Assembly (NCBI GenBank): GCA_017432485.1
Contig: JAFRJB010000050.1
Span: 1 to 42,176 of the forward strand
DNA: 42,176 nucleotides
DNA from: Clostridia bacterium
Lineage (GTDB): Bacteria > Bacillota > Clostridia > Oscillospirales > Acutalibacteraceae
Direction of reading: 5' to 3'
Part shown: piece after piece, positions 1-8,784 of the stretch
How the letters are laid out: every line of letters starts with the position of its first letter
How positions within the stretch are numbered: position 1 is the first letter of the stretch
The notes under the pieces: generated by a model
What the model saw: only the letters and a program-made list of their open reading frames with translations
The model's database searches: none
Told to the model about the DNA's origin: nothing
Translations under genes and position numbers: made by a program

Positions 1-1
1 T

Positions 2-2134
2 ATAGCGCAGTGTAATGCACTGCACGCAGTGCTTCCCGCAATGTTTGAAGAAATCAGCGATTATACCGAATTGCTGTTTCCCTCAAACCTGCTCTTAAAA
101 ACCGGTGTATTAGCCGAAATGGTGGAGAGCATTCCGGAAGAAGACTGGCTGGACCAGGTGCAGGTGATCGGTTGGCTGTATCAATTCTATAATAGTGAAT
201 TTAAAGACCAAACTTACGCCGAACTGAAAAAGAATGTGAAGCTAACAAAGGAAAAGATTCCTGCAGTGACTCAACTTTTTACACCGGATTGGATTGTCCG
301 CTATATGGTGGAGAATTCTCTCGGCAGATTGTGGTATGAAGGTCACCCGGATGCAACTATGAAATCCGCGTGGAAATATTATCTTGATGAAGCCGAGCAG
401 GAAGCAGAAGTGCAAAAACAGCTTGATGAAATCAGGGCGGAATATGCTGGTATTAAACCCGAAGAGATTAAAATTATTGACCCGAGCATGGGATCCGGTC
501 ATGTTTTGGTGTATGCATTTGACATATTAATGCAGATTTACCTTTCACAAGGGTGGAATGAAAGAGATGCTGCAAAATCTATTGTAGAGAATAATCTCTA
601 CGGCATCGATATTGATGAGAGAGCCTATCAACTCGCTTACTTTGCGGTGATGATGAAGGCAAGGTCTTACAGCCGCAGAATACTGACACAAAATGTAAAA
701 TGCAATCTGTGCACCATTGAAGAATCAAATGGCTTCGATGATAATTGCCTTTCGCTCTTCGGCAAAAACAGCGGCATTGCCAAGAGGCTGGTGGAAGAGT
801 TTATAGATGCAAAAGAATATGGCTCTATTCTCATCATTCAAACACCGTTAGCGCATTTAAAAATGCTTGAAAAGCAGCTGCAGGAAATTGAAGCGACCGA
901 TTATTCGGAAATGGATTCCTTGATATATAAAGAGGATTTAAAAGTGATGTTTCAGCCGCTTTTAAAACAAGCAATTATGCTTGCCGGAAAGTATGATGTG
1001 GTTGTGACTAACCCGCCGTATATGTCGCCTACACCAAAACAAAAACCTTATGTAGAAAAGAATTATCCCGATTCCAAGTCGGATTTATTTGCCGTGTTTA
1101 TTGAAAAGTGTCAGGAAATAACTGCAAATAATCGTTTTTACTCCATGATCACTATGCAATCATGGATGTTCCTTTCGAGTTTTGAAAAGTTGCGTTATAA
1201 GTTGATGCAATGTGATACCGTGAATATGGCGCATCTTGGTGCAAGAGCATTTGATGAAATAGGCGGTGAAGTTGTCCAAACTACCATTTTTTCAAGAAGA
1301 TTATCAAGTGTTGACAATTATAAGGGTACATATTGCAGATTAATTGAACCAAAAAGTGAGCAGGGAAAATGCGATATGTTCCTTGCCAAAGAAAACAAAT
1401 TTTATGCTAAACAAGACAACTTTAAAAAAATCCCCGGTTTGCCAATTGCATATTGGATAAATCCACGTTGGTTCACGTGTTTTGCAAAATACCCCAATAT
1501 AAGAGAAATCTGTGTTTTAAAAAAAGGTACAAGTACGGGCGATAATAATAGATTCATACGTAAGTGGTATGAGGTTGATGTTTTACAAGCATGCTTCAAT
1601 TCAAAGTGTCCTCAGGAAGCAGTTTTGTCTGGAAAGAAATGGTTTCCAATTAATGGTGGTGGTGAAAATAGAAAGTGGTATGGCAATAGAACTGACATTG
1701 TAAATTGGAAAAATGATGGAGAAGAAATGAAAGCCCTTGCCACAAAATTGAATAATGGAGGACATTGGTCAAGATATATTGTTAGCCCAGATCGCTTTTT
1801 TACAGAGGCTATTGGATGGTCTGCTATATCTTCATCGCGCATTAGTGCAAGGTATGTTGGATATGGATTTGCTTTTTCAAGTGCGGCAATGGAGGCATTT
1901 GAGTTTAATTTAAAATATCTTTTAGCCGTGATTAACTCGAATGTAGCTTATGATATTTTGAAATTACTTGCTCCGACAATTAATTTTGGCGTCGAACAAA
2001 TAGGAAAAATACCGCTTATTGAGCAATCAAATGATTCAGTTGAATGTATTACAAATGAATGCATAGAAATATCAAGAGAAGACTGGGATTCGTTTGAAAC
2101 ATCTTGGGATTTTAAAAAGCATCCGCTTGTTTAG
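2..2134 (+). CDS. pglX: BREX-1 adenine-specific DNA methyltransferase PglX (5'-truncated by window edge)
   Basis: PglX is the N6-adenine methyltransferase of BREX; it marks host DNA at an asymmetric site so that the phage-blocking part of the system can tell self from non-self. The reading frame is open to the left edge, so this is a partial gene. The first good start inside the window is a GTG at 29, but the residues before it (NALHAVLPAMFEEISDYTEL region) match the family, so the true start lies upstream. Numbering from 29, the SAM-binding motif DPSMGSGH is near residue 152 and the catalytic NPPYMS near 328. The C-terminal half would hold the target-recognition region. Family members are about 1,200 aa, so roughly 500 residues are missing. 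The gene is first in the visible pglX-pglZ-brxL order typical of BREX type 1. Confidence 0.93.
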   Translation: MAQCNALHAVLPAMFEEISDYTELLFPSNLLLKTGVLAEMVESIPEEDWLDQVQVIGWLYQFYNSEFKDQTYAELKKNVKLTKEKIPAVTQLFTPDWIVRYMVENSLGRLWYEGHPDATMKSAWKYYLDEAEQEAEVQKQLDEIRAEYAGIKPEEIKIIDPSMGSGHVLVYAFDILMQIYLSQGWNERDAAKSIVENNLYGIDIDERAYQLAYFAVMMKARSYSRRILTQNVKCNLCTIEESNGFDDNCLSLFGKNSGIAKRLVEEFIDAKEYGSILIIQTPLAHLKMLEKQLQEIEATDYSEMDSLIYKEDLKVMFQPLLKQAIMLAGKYDVVVTNPPYMSPTPKQKPYVEKNYPDSKSDLFAVFIEKCQEITANNRFYSMITMQSWMFLSSFEKLRYKLMQCDTVNMAHLGARAFDEIGGEVVQTTIFSRRLSSVDNYKGTYCRLIEPKSEQGKCDMFLAKENKFYAKQDNFKKIPGLPIAYWINPRWFTCFAKYPNIREICVLKKGTSTGDNNRFIRKWYEVDVLQACFNSKCPQEAVLSGKKWFPINGGGENRKWYGNRTDIVNWKNDGEEMKALATKLNNGGHWSRYIVSPDRFFTEAIGWSAISSSRISARYVGYGFAFSSAAMEAFEFNLKYLLAVINSNVAYDILKLLAPTINFGVEQIGKIPLIEQSNDSVECITNECIEISREDWDSFETSWDFKKHPLV

Positions 2135-2248
2135 TTGCGAGTTGCAGGACGAGTTGCGGGTTGCGGGACTCGGGATTCGGAACTCGGGAGTCGGGATTAG
2201 TAGAGAATTCAATTCACGAACCACGAACCACGGAAAAGAGGAAAAATA
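2135..2248. repeat. Degenerate short tandem repeats in the pglX-pglZ spacer
   Basis: The spacer holds variants of GAGTTGCGGGTTGCGGGA, then of ACTCGGGATTCGG (three near-copies), then ACGAACC repeated twice and a third partial copy before the pglZ ribosome binding site (AGAGG about 2237-2241). The repeats are visible by eye and are imperfect. No terminator or promoter is evident in this spacer, so pglX and pglZ are probably co-transcribed. Confidence 0.7.
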
Positions 2249-4852
2249 ATGAGTATAGAATCCATTAAAAACAGTTTAATAGAGCGCTTTCAAAAACCTT
2301 TGGAGGAATACTATACCCGGCGCATTGTCTTTTGGGAAGATGCTGCCGGTGCCTTTGCTTCCGAAGTGGATGGGTTAGAAATTGAAGGTGTTAAAATCCT
2401 TAAGTTGACAGGAAAGAACTATTTCACAGCAAAAAAAATTCTGCTGCATGATGATAAGGATTCAAATTATCTGGTTTATGACCCTTGCTGTTATCCGAAT
2501 GAGGAAGAAGATTATTTATACAGTGTAAAACGCTATAGCGGTGAAATCTTTTTCGCCGATAAACTCTCTATGCAGATGGAGGAATTCGGCATTGCCGCAA
2601 CGCCCGAAATGCGCGATGTTGTTAAGCTGTACGCTCGCTTTTTTGATAATAAAGAGAGAACCGATAAGCTTAAAGCGCTCGGCAAGCGCTTTGAAAAAGA
2701 GAATGATTTGCACATTGGTATTTTATGCGCTTTGTGCTCGGTTTCCGCTATCTCCATGCAAGAAGTGATTATTGCAGTATTAATGAAAGGGGCAGATGAT
2801 GCTTCCAATAAACTGCTTGAGCAAATTGAAAAGTTCGGCAGTATATCTGTCTTTTGGGATTTGGTTCAAAAAGCCACCGGCTTTACGGTATCTCAAAATG
2901 GAGATAATTTAAAACAATTGATGGCACACGTTTTGTTTAGCGCAGCATCCGAATGCCTGCAAGTAAACTTGAGCAGATTTGAGCAATATATTTCGCCTAA
3001 ACACGCCGCATTTTGCCACGGGCTCATTCATGAGATGGTAGAGAACAGAGAGCAGCAACAGGTCACTGCGCTTTTGGAAGAAGTGGAGACCAATTTCAGA
3101 GTGGAAGAAGTGTTGGCGCAAGAAGATATTTCTAAAATAGCGGAGTGCGATGTGCTGTTGTGCATCAATAAAATCATTCTCAAGCACTATTTTACCGAAA
3201 TCAAAAACAATATCATTAAAGCGGAAGAAATCACCAAAACCGTTGAGAAAAGAAAGCCTTTTCCGTGGTTTTCAGAGGTGGAATCCTATTTTGAGGGTCT
3301 GCTGGAGTGTGCGCATATGCAGTTTGCCTACCAAAAGTGGGCAGATGGTTTTCATGAGGTTGACCCGAAAGATGTGTGGGAATTATACCGCTATGATTAT
3401 TACCAAATGGATACATATTACAGGCGTTTCCATTTGGCTTTTTCAAAGAGCTTGAAAGCTTCGGTCATTGATGTGGAAGATGATTTTAAATCGGTTGCCG
3501 AGGTTATAGAGCAATTCTACCAGAATTGGTTCTTGAAGGAACTTAGCACAATGTGGATGAATGCTGCCGATGAGTTCTTATTGGAAAGCCGGAGTGCCGA
3601 TATCCCCAAACAGACTGATTTTTATATTGATCATATCAAGTATGAAAAAGAAAACCAAACGGTATTTGTAGTCATTTCCGATGCGCTGCGCTTTGAAGTT
3701 GCGGCAGAACTCAGAGAAATGCTCGAATTAAATCACCGCGGCAAAACGCGGCTGGATTGTATGAAGGCGGTATTTCCTTCAGTCACAAGCTTTGGAATGG
3801 CGGCACTTTTGCCCGGTCAAAAAACCGTGGCGGAAAATGGAGACATTATGGTTGGTGCTTTGCCTTGCAAAACTACCGGGCAGAGAAAAGCCGTGTTGCA
3901 GAAAGAAGATGAAAACTCTACTGCAATCACATATAAAGACTTTGTTTCTATGAAAAAAGATGATAGAAATGCCTTTATTACCGGTAACAAAGTTATCTAT
4001 ATTTATCACAATACCATTGATGCAATCGGCGATAAAGCCCCTACGGAAACCAAAGTGTTTGAGGCTTGCGAAGAGGCAGTCTCCGAACTGCAAAATTTGG
4101 TCAAAATGATAACAGGGCTGCGCTCCAGTGCAAAGGTTATTATTACGGCAGATCACGGCTTTTTATATACTTATTTTCCACTGCCGGAGAGCCAAAAAAT
4201 CAGCACAAGCACGATGGAGGGCGTTTTGCAGTCCGGCAGGCGCTTTGTCATTGGCACTGCATCAACAGACTGTGAGTTTTTGCAGCCGGTGCAAATGGAA
4301 ATCAACCGTACTGATAAGTCCCTGCTTGGTTATGCACCGCGCGGCACCATTCGCATTAAGCAAGCCGGCGGCGGAGAAAATTATGTGCACGGTGGCACCT
4401 CTTTGCAGGAAATGTGTGTACCTGTGCTGTCATTTAAAAGTGTTCGCCTGGATTCTAAACAGTTTCAAAAGAATAGCGGGGCATACTATGCGCTGCCTGT
4501 TGAGATTGAATCGCTTTCTACTTCAAAAAGAATCACTAATTTGATTTTTACCATCCACTTTTTGCAGTCACAGCCGGTTTCCAATAACCGAAAAGCAGCA
4601 ACATTTGAACTGTATTTTGTGGATGAATACAATAATAAGGTTTCCGATATGCAGCGCATTGTTGCCGATAAAACTTCGCCTGAAGCACCCGATAGGCAGT
4701 TTCGGTGCAGGTTTAATTTGAAATCGCAAAAGTATGAGAAGACAAAACCCTATTATTTAGTTGCAATTGATGAAAACTGCAACGAGGTTTTAAGAGAGGA
4801 ATATACTATTGATATTCCCTTTGCGGTAGATGATTTCGGCTTTTTTGCATAA
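2249..4852 (+). CDS. pglZ: BREX-1 system phosphatase-like protein PglZ
   Basis: PglZ is the alkaline-phosphatase-superfamily component found in all main BREX types; its substrate in defence is not settled. The 867-aa length fits the type 1 family (about 820-870 aa). The PglZ domain lies in the middle: VVISDALRFEVAAEL (Asp about residue 478) and ITADHGFLYTY (Asp635, His636) match the two metal-binding segments of the superfamily. A C-terminal beta-rich region of about 200 residues follows. The ATG at 2249 has an AGAGG site about 7 bases upstream. It lies 114 bp after pglX and 49 bp before the next gene, consistent with one operon. Confidence 0.93.
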   Translation: MSIESIKNSLIERFQKPLEEYYTRRIVFWEDAAGAFASEVDGLEIEGVKILKLTGKNYFTAKKILLHDDKDSNYLVYDPCCYPNEEEDYLYSVKRYSGEIFFADKLSMQMEEFGIAATPEMRDVVKLYARFFDNKERTDKLKALGKRFEKENDLHIGILCALCSVSAISMQEVIIAVLMKGADDASNKLLEQIEKFGSISVFWDLVQKATGFTVSQNGDNLKQLMAHVLFSAASECLQVNLSRFEQYISPKHAAFCHGLIHEMVENREQQQVTALLEEVETNFRVEEVLAQEDISKIAECDVLLCINKIILKHYFTEIKNNIIKAEEITKTVEKRKPFPWFSEVESYFEGLLECAHMQFAYQKWADGFHEVDPKDVWELYRYDYYQMDTYYRRFHLAFSKSLKASVIDVEDDFKSVAEVIEQFYQNWFLKELSTMWMNAADEFLLESRSADIPKQTDFYIDHIKYEKENQTVFVVISDALRFEVAAELREMLELNHRGKTRLDCMKAVFPSVTSFGMAALLPGQKTVAENGDIMVGALPCKTTGQRKAVLQKEDENSTAITYKDFVSMKKDDRNAFITGNKVIYIYHNTIDAIGDKAPTETKVFEACEEAVSELQNLVKMITGLRSSAKVIITADHGFLYTYFPLPESQKISTSTMEGVLQSGRRFVIGTASTDCEFLQPVQMEINRTDKSLLGYAPRGTIRIKQAGGGENYVHGGTSLQEMCVPVLSFKSVRLDSKQFQKNSGAYYALPVEIESLSTSKRITNLIFTIHFLQSQPVSNNRKAATFELYFVDEYNNKVSDMQRIVADKTSPEAPDRQFRCRFNLKSQKYEKTKPYYLVAIDENCNEVLREEYTIDIPFAVDDFGFFA

Positions 4853-4901
4853 GCACTTTGTTTGCCGCTGAAATATTAAAGCAGGAGTAATATATTAATT
4901 T

Positions 4902-6038
4902 ATGTTAGATTTTTTTGATACATTGCAATTATCTGCAATGCTTGCTCTTCACGAGTATTTTGGAGAAAAAGAAAAGCAGAAAAAAGCAAAAGCTGACTTT
5001 GATCAGCAGTGTTTTGAAGCTGTAGCTGATGCTGCAACAAAAATGAGCGAAACGATCAGTAATAGTATTCTTTCTGCTTACCAAAACCGAAACAGCATTC
5101 CTAATTGTCTTGCAGAAGGTATGCTGGACTTGCCAATTTATGCAATGTTAAGAATTGCAAAAAAGCAAAGATGGGTTTCAGAGAAACAAAGCCGACTACT
5201 GGATTTATTTTTCAAAAACCTTGAGGTTAAATATACAAAACAAGATTTCTTATTAGCAATAAATGGAGGCGGCTCACTCGAAAGCAGGTTAGAAAAGAGC
5301 GTTGGATTAAACGAACCGCTTGGAGAGTTTTGGCGGCAATTCTTCTCTATAATGCGCGCTATGCAAAACAAAAAAGATATTTTTGGTGAATTGATTGATG
5401 AGTATGCAGAATTAGTGATGAATTTCTCTTGCTTAAACGCAAATGCTGCAAGTGTTTCGGAAACAGAAATTAAAGCCTTTATTTCTGCGTTATCAAGCCA
5501 ATATGAAAAGAGCTTTACCCAGAACCAAGGCTTTGATATTGTTGGAGAACACGATTGGCGGTATTACAAAAACAAAATTACTAACCTTTCTCACAACCTG
5601 ATTATTCGCTCCGGTGATGCCGGTGTATTTGATATGACTCAATTGCTTGATTTGCTTTTTAAGTCTATCTTGTTCGGATATATAAGGGAAACAAACCAAG
5701 CGTTGGAAATACAAAGAACGGATTATTGTTATATTTGCGAATATACCGAAGTAACCGAAGATAGGCAGACCGCAGGAATTATTTTCGACTCGAATATTCA
5801 AAACGATGAAGTGGGAGCATCAGCGCTCAATTTCCCGGTGTCTTTTATCAGAATGCTTAATATTTTGGGAACAAAAGCAAACGATGAAGATAAAGCTGAA
5901 GAAGTAGTGAGATGTATTACCAATTTTATGTTTAGCGTTGAAAATACACTAATACAAAGAAATCACTATGCGAATTATGATGGGTTAACAAACACCTACA
6001 TGTCGGATATTTTGGAAAATGTATTGAAGGAACAGTGA
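4902..6038 (+). CDS. Unrecognised 378-aa protein inside the BREX operon
   Basis: I do not recognise a family. The protein is mostly helical in appearance, soluble, with no signal peptide, no membrane segment and no P-loop or obvious nuclease motif. Residues 1-60 are charged and helix-prone (EKEKQKKAKADF). Two cysteines sit close together near residue 275 (YCYICEY), too few to claim a metal site. The ATG at 4902 is the only possible start, since an in-frame TAA lies two codons upstream; the AGGAG at 4883 is an unusually long 14 bases away. It lies 49 bp after pglZ and 10 bp before brxL, so it is almost certainly co-transcribed with them. Standard type 1 BREX has no gene here, so it is either an accessory or a lineage-specific component. 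Confidence 0.8.
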   Translation: MLDFFDTLQLSAMLALHEYFGEKEKQKKAKADFDQQCFEAVADAATKMSETISNSILSAYQNRNSIPNCLAEGMLDLPIYAMLRIAKKQRWVSEKQSRLLDLFFKNLEVKYTKQDFLLAINGGGSLESRLEKSVGLNEPLGEFWRQFFSIMRAMQNKKDIFGELIDEYAELVMNFSCLNANAASVSETEIKAFISALSSQYEKSFTQNQGFDIVGEHDWRYYKNKITNLSHNLIIRSGDAGVFDMTQLLDLLFKSILFGYIRETNQALEIQRTDYCYICEYTEVTEDRQTAGIIFDSNIQNDEVGASALNFPVSFIRMLNILGTKANDEDKAEEVVRCITNFMFSVENTLIQRNHYANYDGLTNTYMSDILENVLKEQ

Positions 6039-6048
6039 GGAAATAATT

Positions 6049-8343
6049 ATGAAATATATTCCCGATGAGTCAAAAAAAGAAGAAACAATGGAAGAATTAA
6101 CAGGAACATATTATGAAATCCTCGGTGTGGCAAGAGATGCTTCAAACGAAGAAATTGCGAAAGCCTACCGGCAGATGAGCCAAAAGCATCATCCTGATGT
6201 GAATGGCGGCAGTGCGGTCGCTAATGCAAATATGCAAAAAATCAACCGCGCTTTTGATGTGCTTTCGGATGAATCTAAGCGCTTGCAGTATGACAAGTTG
6301 GGGACTGATGATACCTTTACGGTTGAAGATAGATTGAAAACCCTTTTTGCCGGCAAGTTTGTGAAAAAAGACCTCACAAAGTCAATTAAAGAAGGGGCAA
6401 ATGTTCCGATTTATGTTTTGGAGTTTTTACTGGGGCAATACTGCTCTTCGGATGACCCTTTTATCATCGAAGAGGGTGTTAAGACCGTTAAAGAAATCTT
6501 GAGCAAAAACTATGTGCGCCCCGATGAATCCCAAAAAATCCTTTCTCGCCTTAGAGAAAAGGGAACCTACACGGTGATTGACAGGATCACGGTTGCTTTG
6601 AACATTCGCTCTGACCAATACGAAGCTACTTTTTCGAATTTGGGTATTCAAAGAATCCCGGTTTCATCCGCATATGTGCAGCAGTACGATCGCTTGCTTT
6701 GCGGTGGTATTTGGTGCATTGTTAATCTGGAATATGAATACATCGAAGAAGATCGCAAAGGCACGCCGATTAGTATTACCCGCTTAACGCCGATTCAAAT
6801 GCCGTATATTGATGTGGAGGAAATCAAACAAGGCAGACCGTATTTCACGAAAGAAGAATGGATTGACCTACTGATACGCTCCACCGGTATGGAGCCGACA
6901 AAGCTCGATTACAGAACAAAGTGGTTGCTGTTGGCAAGAATGATACCGCTGATTGAAAATAATTTCAATCTGTGTGAATTGGGTCCGAGAAGCACCGGTA
7001 AATCGCATATTTATAAGGAAATTTCTCCAAACAGTATTCTGGTTTCCGGCGGGCAAACCACTGTGGCAAATCTTTTCTACAATATGGGCACCAAGACTGT
7101 CGGGCTGGTTGGTCTTTGGGATTGTGTCGCCTTTGATGAAGTTGCCGGTATTAAGTTTAAAGATAAAGACGGCATTCAAATTATGAAAGACTATATGGCT
7201 TCCGGCTCATTTGCCAGAGGTAAAGAAGAAAAAGCGGCTTCCGCATCTATGGTCTTTGTCGGCAACATCAATCAAAGTGTTAGTTCTCTTTTAAAAACCT
7301 CCAGCTTGTTCGCTCCGTTCCCGGTAGAAATGAATAGCGATACAGCGTTTTTAGACAGAATGCATTGCTACATACCGGGTTGGGAAATTCCGAAATACAG
7401 ACCGGATTTCTTTACCAACGATTACGGCTTTATTACCGACTATTTCTCTGAATTCATGAAAGAAATGCGCAAAGAACCCTTTGGCGATGCGGCAGACAAG
7501 TATTTTAGGTTGGGTTCCAATCTCAATCAAAGAGATACCATAGCCGTTAAAAAGATGATTTCCGGGTTTACGAAGTTGGTCTATCCCCATGGGGAATATA
7601 CAAAAGAGCAAATTGCGGAGATTGTGACGATTTCGCTTGAATTGAGGCGGCGCGTAAAAGAGCAACTCAAGAAAATCGGCGGTATGGAGTTTTACGATGT
7701 CAACTTCTCCTATATTGATAATGAAAACTTTGAGGAACACTTCGTTTCTGTTCCCGAGCAGGGTGGCGGTAAGCTGATTCCCGAAGGAATGACCAATCCC
7801 GGGCAGGCTTACACTGTTTCGAGAGGTGCAAATGGTATGATTGGTGTATTCCGCTTGGAAACTCAGATGTTGCCCGGTAACGGAAAATTTGACAAGACCG
7901 GATTGGGAACGGACAGAGAAGTCAAAGAAGCAACAACCACGGCTTTCAATTACCTGAAGGCAAATGCTGCACAAATCAGCTCCCAAATCAGCACGACAAC
8001 GAAGGACTACTTGATAAATTATCAAGATTTGCAAGGTATCGGCATGACAAACAAACTTACACTGCCTACCATTATTGCTTTAAGTTCCGTTGCGTTGGCA
8101 AAACCGACTCTGAGCAGTTTGGCTGTTTTAGGTGATATCAGCATCAGCGGAGCAGTTTTCAAAGTGGAAAACCTGGCAGACACACTTCAGGTGTGTTTGG
8201 ATAGCGGTGCAAAGAAAATTTTGCTGCCGATTACCAGCGCAGGCGATTTATCAACCGTGCCGAGCGAATTGATGTCGGCATTCAGCATTATTTTCTATGC
8301 TAATGCTGAAGAAGCTGTGTTTAAAGCCCTTGGTGTGGAGTAA
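6049..8343 (+). CDS. brxL: BrxL (Lon-like AAA+ BREX protein) with N-terminal DnaJ J-domain
   Basis: BrxL is the AAA+ ring protein that ends type 1 BREX operons and is needed to restrict phage. Residues about 20-86 are a J-domain: YYEILGV start, a helix with KAYRQMSQKH, the HPD triad at 48-50 and a closing helix ending in RLQYDKLG. J-domains stimulate Hsp70 (DnaK). From about residue 91 the protein follows ordinary BrxL (RLKTLFAGKFVKKDLTKSI). Walker A is GPRSTGKSH near 313-321, Walker B is VAFDEVAG near 360-367, and a Lon-protease-like domain fills about 580-764. I could not place a clear Lon Ser-Lys dyad. Typical BrxL is about 680 aa; the extra length is accounted for by the J-domain. One uninterrupted frame spans both parts. 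The ATG at 6049 has a GAGGAA site. Confidence 0.93.
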   Translation: MKYIPDESKKEETMEELTGTYYEILGVARDASNEEIAKAYRQMSQKHHPDVNGGSAVANANMQKINRAFDVLSDESKRLQYDKLGTDDTFTVEDRLKTLFAGKFVKKDLTKSIKEGANVPIYVLEFLLGQYCSSDDPFIIEEGVKTVKEILSKNYVRPDESQKILSRLREKGTYTVIDRITVALNIRSDQYEATFSNLGIQRIPVSSAYVQQYDRLLCGGIWCIVNLEYEYIEEDRKGTPISITRLTPIQMPYIDVEEIKQGRPYFTKEEWIDLLIRSTGMEPTKLDYRTKWLLLARMIPLIENNFNLCELGPRSTGKSHIYKEISPNSILVSGGQTTVANLFYNMGTKTVGLVGLWDCVAFDEVAGIKFKDKDGIQIMKDYMASGSFARGKEEKAASASMVFVGNINQSVSSLLKTSSLFAPFPVEMNSDTAFLDRMHCYIPGWEIPKYRPDFFTNDYGFITDYFSEFMKEMRKEPFGDAADKYFRLGSNLNQRDTIAVKKMISGFTKLVYPHGEYTKEQIAEIVTISLELRRRVKEQLKKIGGMEFYDVNFSYIDNENFEEHFVSVPEQGGGKLIPEGMTNPGQAYTVSRGANGMIGVFRLETQMLPGNGKFDKTGLGTDREVKEATTTAFNYLKANAAQISSQISTTTKDYLINYQDLQGIGMTNKLTLPTIIALSSVALAKPTLSSLAVLGDISISGAVFKVENLADTLQVCLDSGAKKILLPITSAGDLSTVPSELMSAFSIIFYANAEEAVFKALGVE

Positions 8344-8386
8344 CAATGCAGTTTATTGATCCTTATTACAGGAGCTTTGAGGTATT

Positions 8387-8698
8387 ATGGTAGGAAAATA
8401 TAAAGTTATCACTCTTTGTGGCAGCACTCGATTTAAAGATAAATTTTTGGATGTGCAAAAGCGCTTGACATTGGAAGGTAATATCGTTATCAGTGTTGGG
8501 CTTTTTGGGCACTCCGGTGACAATGAGGTTTGGACAGAAGGCACAAAAGAAATGCTGGATGATATGCATAAGCGCAAAATTGATATGGCTGATGAAATAT
8601 TTGTCATTAATGTCGGCGGCTATATTGGCTCCAGCACAAGGTCTGAAATTGAGTATGCGACCAAAACAGGGAAGGTCATTAACTATCTGGAACCATAG
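8387..8698 (+). CDS. Small nucleoside 2-deoxyribosyltransferase-like protein
   Basis: This 103-aa protein has the Rossmann-like pattern of the nucleoside 2-deoxyribosyltransferase / SLOG-like superfamily: a first strand ending in LCGSTR (residues 10-15), a central DMHKRKIDMADEIFVINVGGYIG and a SEIEYATKTGK segment (86-96). In deoxyribosyltransferases the last segment supplies the catalytic glutamate. Family members cleave or exchange the N-glycosidic bond of (deoxy)nucleosides or nucleotides, but the substrate here is unknown. The ATG at 8387 has a GAGG site 4 bases upstream. It follows brxL by 43 bp and precedes the terminator, so it is probably the last gene of the BREX transcript. Confidence 0.72.
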   Translation: MVGKYKVITLCGSTRFKDKFLDVQKRLTLEGNIVISVGLFGHSGDNEVWTEGTKEMLDDMHKRKIDMADEIFVINVGGYIGSSTRSEIEYATKTGKVINYLEP

Positions 8699-8739
8699 CA
8701 AGTCTTAATGAGATAAAGAAAAATACTTATCAAAAGAGC

Positions 8740-8780
8740 AATAAACAACGAGGGCAGTTGAACCGCCCTCGTTGTTTATT
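8740..8780. terminator. Bidirectional intrinsic terminator after the BREX operon
   Basis: A perfect 16-bp inverted repeat (arms 8740-8755 and 8765-8780, GC-rich core GAGGGC/GCCCTC, 9-base loop) is flanked by A/T-rich ends. It lies between the convergent 8387 and 8785 genes and should serve both. Confidence 0.9.
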
Positions 8781-8784
8781 GGCA

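Noticed and set aside
2..2134. pglX as a broken or decayed gene
   Set aside because: The missing N-terminus is due to the window edge; the frame is open to the first base and no internal stop is present.
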